From Viridibacillus soli (GTDB lineage Bacteria > Bacillota > Bacilli > Bacillales_A > Planococcaceae), in the NCBI RefSeq assembly GCF_016612995.1, contig NZ_JAEOAH010000026.1, forward strand, positions 1 through 58,885: a DNA stretch of 58,885 nucleotides. Direction: 5' to 3'. Of the stretch, positions 56,699-58,885 are shown piece by piece. Position numbers and translations under genes: made by a program. How positions within the stretch are numbered: position 1 is the stretch's first letter; every line of letters begins with the position of its first letter. The notes below the pieces were generated by a model, which worked only from the letters and a program-made list of their open reading frames with translations, did no database searches and had not been told where the DNA came from.

Positions 56699-57403
56699 CT
56701 ATTTCTGACCTTTCTGCTCTTTTAACCAGTTCGCCTCAGCCTCAGCTAAACGACGATACTGCGGTACAAATGAATGCACTGCCTCTATTGCAGGCAACTC
56801 CTGTTGGTCAGCTAGATGAATCAACTGACTAGCACTAGGTAAATCCAATGTATACGGTGCACGTATTGCATTATCCCCTATTTCTGCTTGAATTGCTTCC
56901 CAAAATAACTCTACATCATGTCCCACGAACATTACCGGGGCATTTAAGTCTTTCAGTTTATCGAGTAATCCTTGTAAGCTATAATGCCCATCCTCAACTA
57001 CTGCAACTAAATCAACTTGCGTATCATAAGCACCTGCATACACATTCTGTCTTCTTGCATCGATAATAGAGCACACAACACCATTATAAAGCGCTGCATT
57101 TGCTACTAATAGCTTCAAGCTTGAAATGCCCACTAGCGGTTTTTTCAACGTCCAAGCAAGCGTTTTTGCAATCGTCACACCAATTCGCACGCCCGTATAA
57201 GAACCTGGACCTTCACCAACCGCAATCGCATCAACATCAGCAGGTTTCATCTTTACTCTTTCAAATAAACGTTCAATTGCAGGCATTGCCCCAATTGAAT
57301 GATTCAATTTAATATTCGTTACTTCCTCCGCAACAACTTGACCATCTTTCACTATTGCCACAGCTAACGGGGAATTCGATGTATCTATACCTAACCAGAT
57401 CAT
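56699..57403 (-). CDS. tsaB: t6A synthesis scaffold protein TsaB
   Basis: 234-aa ASKHA-fold paralogue of TsaD: MIWLGIDTSNSPLAVAIVKDG, VGEGPGSYTGVRIGVTIAKTLAW, CSIIDARRQNVYAGAY. It binds TsaD and TsaE. ATG 57403 overlaps the tsaE stop (ATGA). Confidence 0.96.
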   Translation of the reverse strand: MIWLGIDTSNSPLAVAIVKDGQVVAEEVTNIKLNHSIGAMPAIERLFERVKMKPADVDAIAVGEGPGSYTGVRIGVTIAKTLAWTLKKPLVGISSLKLLVANAALYNGVVCSIIDARRQNVYAGAYDTQVDLVAVVEDGHYSLQGLLDKLKDLNAPVMFVGHDVELFWEAIQAEIGDNAIRAPYTLDLPSASQLIHLADQQELPAIEAVHSFVPQYRRLAEAEANWLKEQKGQK

Positions 57404-57846
57404 TTCATTAACTCCTCACACAATCGTTCATAACGCTTACCAATTGGTTTCAATAAAAATTGTCTCTTATTTTCATCCACACGCTGAATTTCAATAGCTA
57501 ATCGTTCAGTAGGTAGGTCTTGTTCAATGAGGTGAGCCCATTCAATAACAGATACAGCATCACCGAAAAACAGTTCATCCCAACCTAAATCCTCATCACT
57601 ATCCGCTAATCGATAGACATCTAAATGATTAAATGGCAATCTACCCTCATACTGCTTTAAAATCGTAAAGGTCGGACTATTCACCGTACGTGTAATCCCC
57701 AATCCTTTTGCCAAAGATTGCGTAAAAGTCGTCTTACCAGCACCAAGATCTCCTTCAAGCGTAATGGTATCCTGTGCCTCCAGCAAATCAGCTAGCCGCA
57801 AAGCAAGACTTTGTGTTTCTTCTAATGAATTAACTACTATCTCCAT
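57400..57846 (-). CDS. tsaE: t6A synthesis ATPase TsaE
   Basis: 148 aa P-loop ATPase: Walker A GDLGAGKTTFTQ, switch NSPTFTILKQY, Walker-B-type HLDVYRL, and WAHLIEQ with the family Trp. ATG 57846 (MEIVVNS) is about 9 bases after AAGGTCG; ATG 57852 is closer to it. First gene of the operon; a weak TTGTGA-16-TAGATA promoter lies at 57906-57879. Confidence 0.95.
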   Translation of the reverse strand: MEIVVNSLEETQSLALRLADLLEAQDTITLEGDLGAGKTTFTQSLAKGLGITRTVNSPTFTILKQYEGRLPFNHLDVYRLADSDEDLGWDELFFGDAVSVIEWAHLIEQDLPTERLAIEIQRVDENKRQFLLKPIGKRYERLCEELMK

Positions 57847-57942
57847 TATCATTCGACCTTATCCTCTCAAACTTACATTATCTATAGTTTACCTAAAGCA
57901 TCACAAATGTTCAAAGTGAACGGGCTCAAAATTCTTAGACAT

Positions 57943-57973
57943 AAAAAAATAACACAGCTACATTAGCTGTGTT
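57943..57973 (-). terminator. Terminator after tRNA-Asp
   Basis: Perfect 10-bp stem AACACAGCTA/TAGCTGTGTT with T-run on the minus strand. Confidence 0.88.
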
Positions 57974-57995
57974 TACATTTGAATTTAAAAGTAAA

Positions 57996-58072
57996 TGGCG
58001 GTCCGGACGGGACTCGAACCCGCGACCTCCTGCGTGACAGGCAGGCATTCTAACCAACTGAACTACCGGACC
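57996..58072 (-). tRNA. tRNA-Asp (GTC)
   Basis: 77 nt including an encoded CCA. Acceptor GGTCCGG/CCGGACC, D-arm with AGTTGGTTAG, anticodon stem CCTGC/GCAGG around CTGTCAC (anticodon GTC), and T-arm GCGGGTTCGAGTCCCGT. Single tRNA gene. Confidence 0.98.
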
Positions 58073-58262
58073 ATTTTCTTAAGACAAGATTTATTCTACC
58101 AGAAAATCTAGGCACTGGCAATAACTTTTTCATAAAAATCCCCCTTGCTATCCAGCTAATCCTTACTTCTCGACTTACCACTTAGTTTCTCACCAATTTT
58201 AACAAGCCTTTAAAGAATTTGAGAAGAGCTGTATTAAAAATAATATATTACAATAATTGGTA

Positions 58263-58790
58263 TTACAAGCGATAATATAGCTGCATGAATTCTCCATAAC
58301 GCACACTATGTATAAGTTGTAAATTTGCCTGCTCTTTAAATAATGGAATTCCTTCACCTAGCAATACTGGAATAACTGTTATAATCATCTCATCAATTAA
58401 CCCGGCCTTCAAAAACGAATCCACTAGTCCCGCACCACCAACAAGCCAAATATCCCCACCCTCACGTTCCTTCAAAGCCCCTACAAAAGTACCCACATCT
58501 TCATTCACAAACTCTACATATGATGTATCTGTCTGCACAGTATTCGAAAACACAAAACATTCTTTATCTCTATATGGAAAATCATCCGCTAGTGTCAGTA
58601 CTTGATCATACGTTTTCCGTCCTATAATAACCGTATCTACCGTGCCATAAAACGCCGTATAACCATTATCGCCATCACCCTTTTCCACTGCATCATCTAA
58701 CCAATCAATCGCCCCATTTGTTCGTGCAATAAAACCGTCCAGGCTCATAGCAATATACAAAATAACCTTTCTCTCTTTAGCGATATTCAT
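58263..58790 (-). CDS. RibD C-terminal/dihydrofolate-reductase-like protein
   Basis: 175 aa. YIAMSLDGFIARTNGAIDWL, TVIIGRKTYDQV and GGDIWLVGGAGLVDSFLKAGLIDE are the NADPH-fold motifs of RibD-C domain proteins such as YyaP/YwjB. ATG 58790 follows AAGGAG. Reductase activity is likely; the substrate is not known. Confidence 0.9.
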   Translation of the reverse strand: MNIAKERKVILYIAMSLDGFIARTNGAIDWLDDAVEKGDGDNGYTAFYGTVDTVIIGRKTYDQVLTLADDFPYRDKECFVFSNTVQTDTSYVEFVNEDVGTFVGALKEREGGDIWLVGGAGLVDSFLKAGLIDEMIITVIPVLLGEGIPLFKEQANLQLIHSVRYGEFMQLYYRL

Positions 58791-58837
58791 TCACTCCTTT
58801 TTATATAAACTTAACATATCATTATTTTCCAGACAAT

Positions 58838-58871
58838 AAAAAAAGCACAACTGATAAAATCAGTTGTACTT
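58838..58871 (-). terminator. Terminator of a gene beyond the right edge
   Basis: Stem AAGCACAACTGA/TCAGTTGTACTT (one mismatch) with T-run on the minus strand; no minus-strand gene precedes it inside the window. Confidence 0.75.
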
Positions 58872-58885
58872 AAATGTGCCTAGCA

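Overview
The window is low-GC Firmicute DNA. Typical Bacillales neighbourhoods (groES-groEL with CIRCE, tatA-tatC, rex, an ABC-F gene, tsaE-tsaB-rimI-tsaD, desK-desR, yoxD, catD-catE, hemY) and strong AGGAGG ribosome binding sites with frequent TTG and GTG starts suggest a Lysinibacillus-like member of the Bacillaceae/Caryophanaceae. The genus is an inference from gene content and style, not a database result. CDS coordinates below include the stop codon. Many starts were moved downstream of the longest open frame because a good Shine-Dalgarno sequence decides them.

Left part (1-24.5 kb): a minisatellite of about 21-bp units in 82-bp higher-order units at the edge; the desK-desR two-component pair and the cold-inducible desaturase gene des with a perfect DesR-like palindrome; yitJ-metH under a SAM-I riboswitch; a sortase gene broken by a frameshift; hemY; a CPA1 Na+/H+ antiporter; an OatA-like acyltransferase; a secreted SH3b/amidase wall hydrolase; a quinone/catechol detoxification operon (catD, catE, LLM oxidoreductase) with TTAC-N5-GTAA operators; and a MerR regulator divergent from a membrane protein whose promoter has the 19-bp spacer typical of MerR control.

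Middle (24.5-44 kb): a pRiA4b-ORF3/SEC-C protein; an IS4-type transposase remnant; an unusual five-gene operon (ABC ATPase, binding lipoprotein, fused permease, beta-CASP-like metallo-beta-lactamase protein, secreted protein with a CYTH-like pattern) divergent from a LysR regulator; yoxD; a cation diffusion facilitator; and a CorA magnesium channel gene. The CorA mRNA leader carries an M-box riboswitch with terminator, then a well-initiated 33-codon leader ORF with alternating acidic and proline residues, then two mutually exclusive hairpins. This leader is the most interesting signal found. cobT, a sodium:alanine symporter, a YjaZ-like Zn protease and a methyltransferase follow.

Right part (44-58.9 kb): a two-domain TerD protein, a graveyard of gene and IS fragments around a GNAT-pentapeptide fusion, a tyrosine recombinase tail next to groEL, then conserved housekeeping genes. 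A cluster of DnaA boxes lies between the ABC-F gene and tsaD. A tRNA-Asp and a RibD-C/DHFR-like gene close the window.

Functional links: Mg2+ uptake and cation efflux are divergent neighbours; methionine synthesis and methylene-THF reduction share one SAM-controlled transcript; the t6A genes form one tightly overlapping operon.
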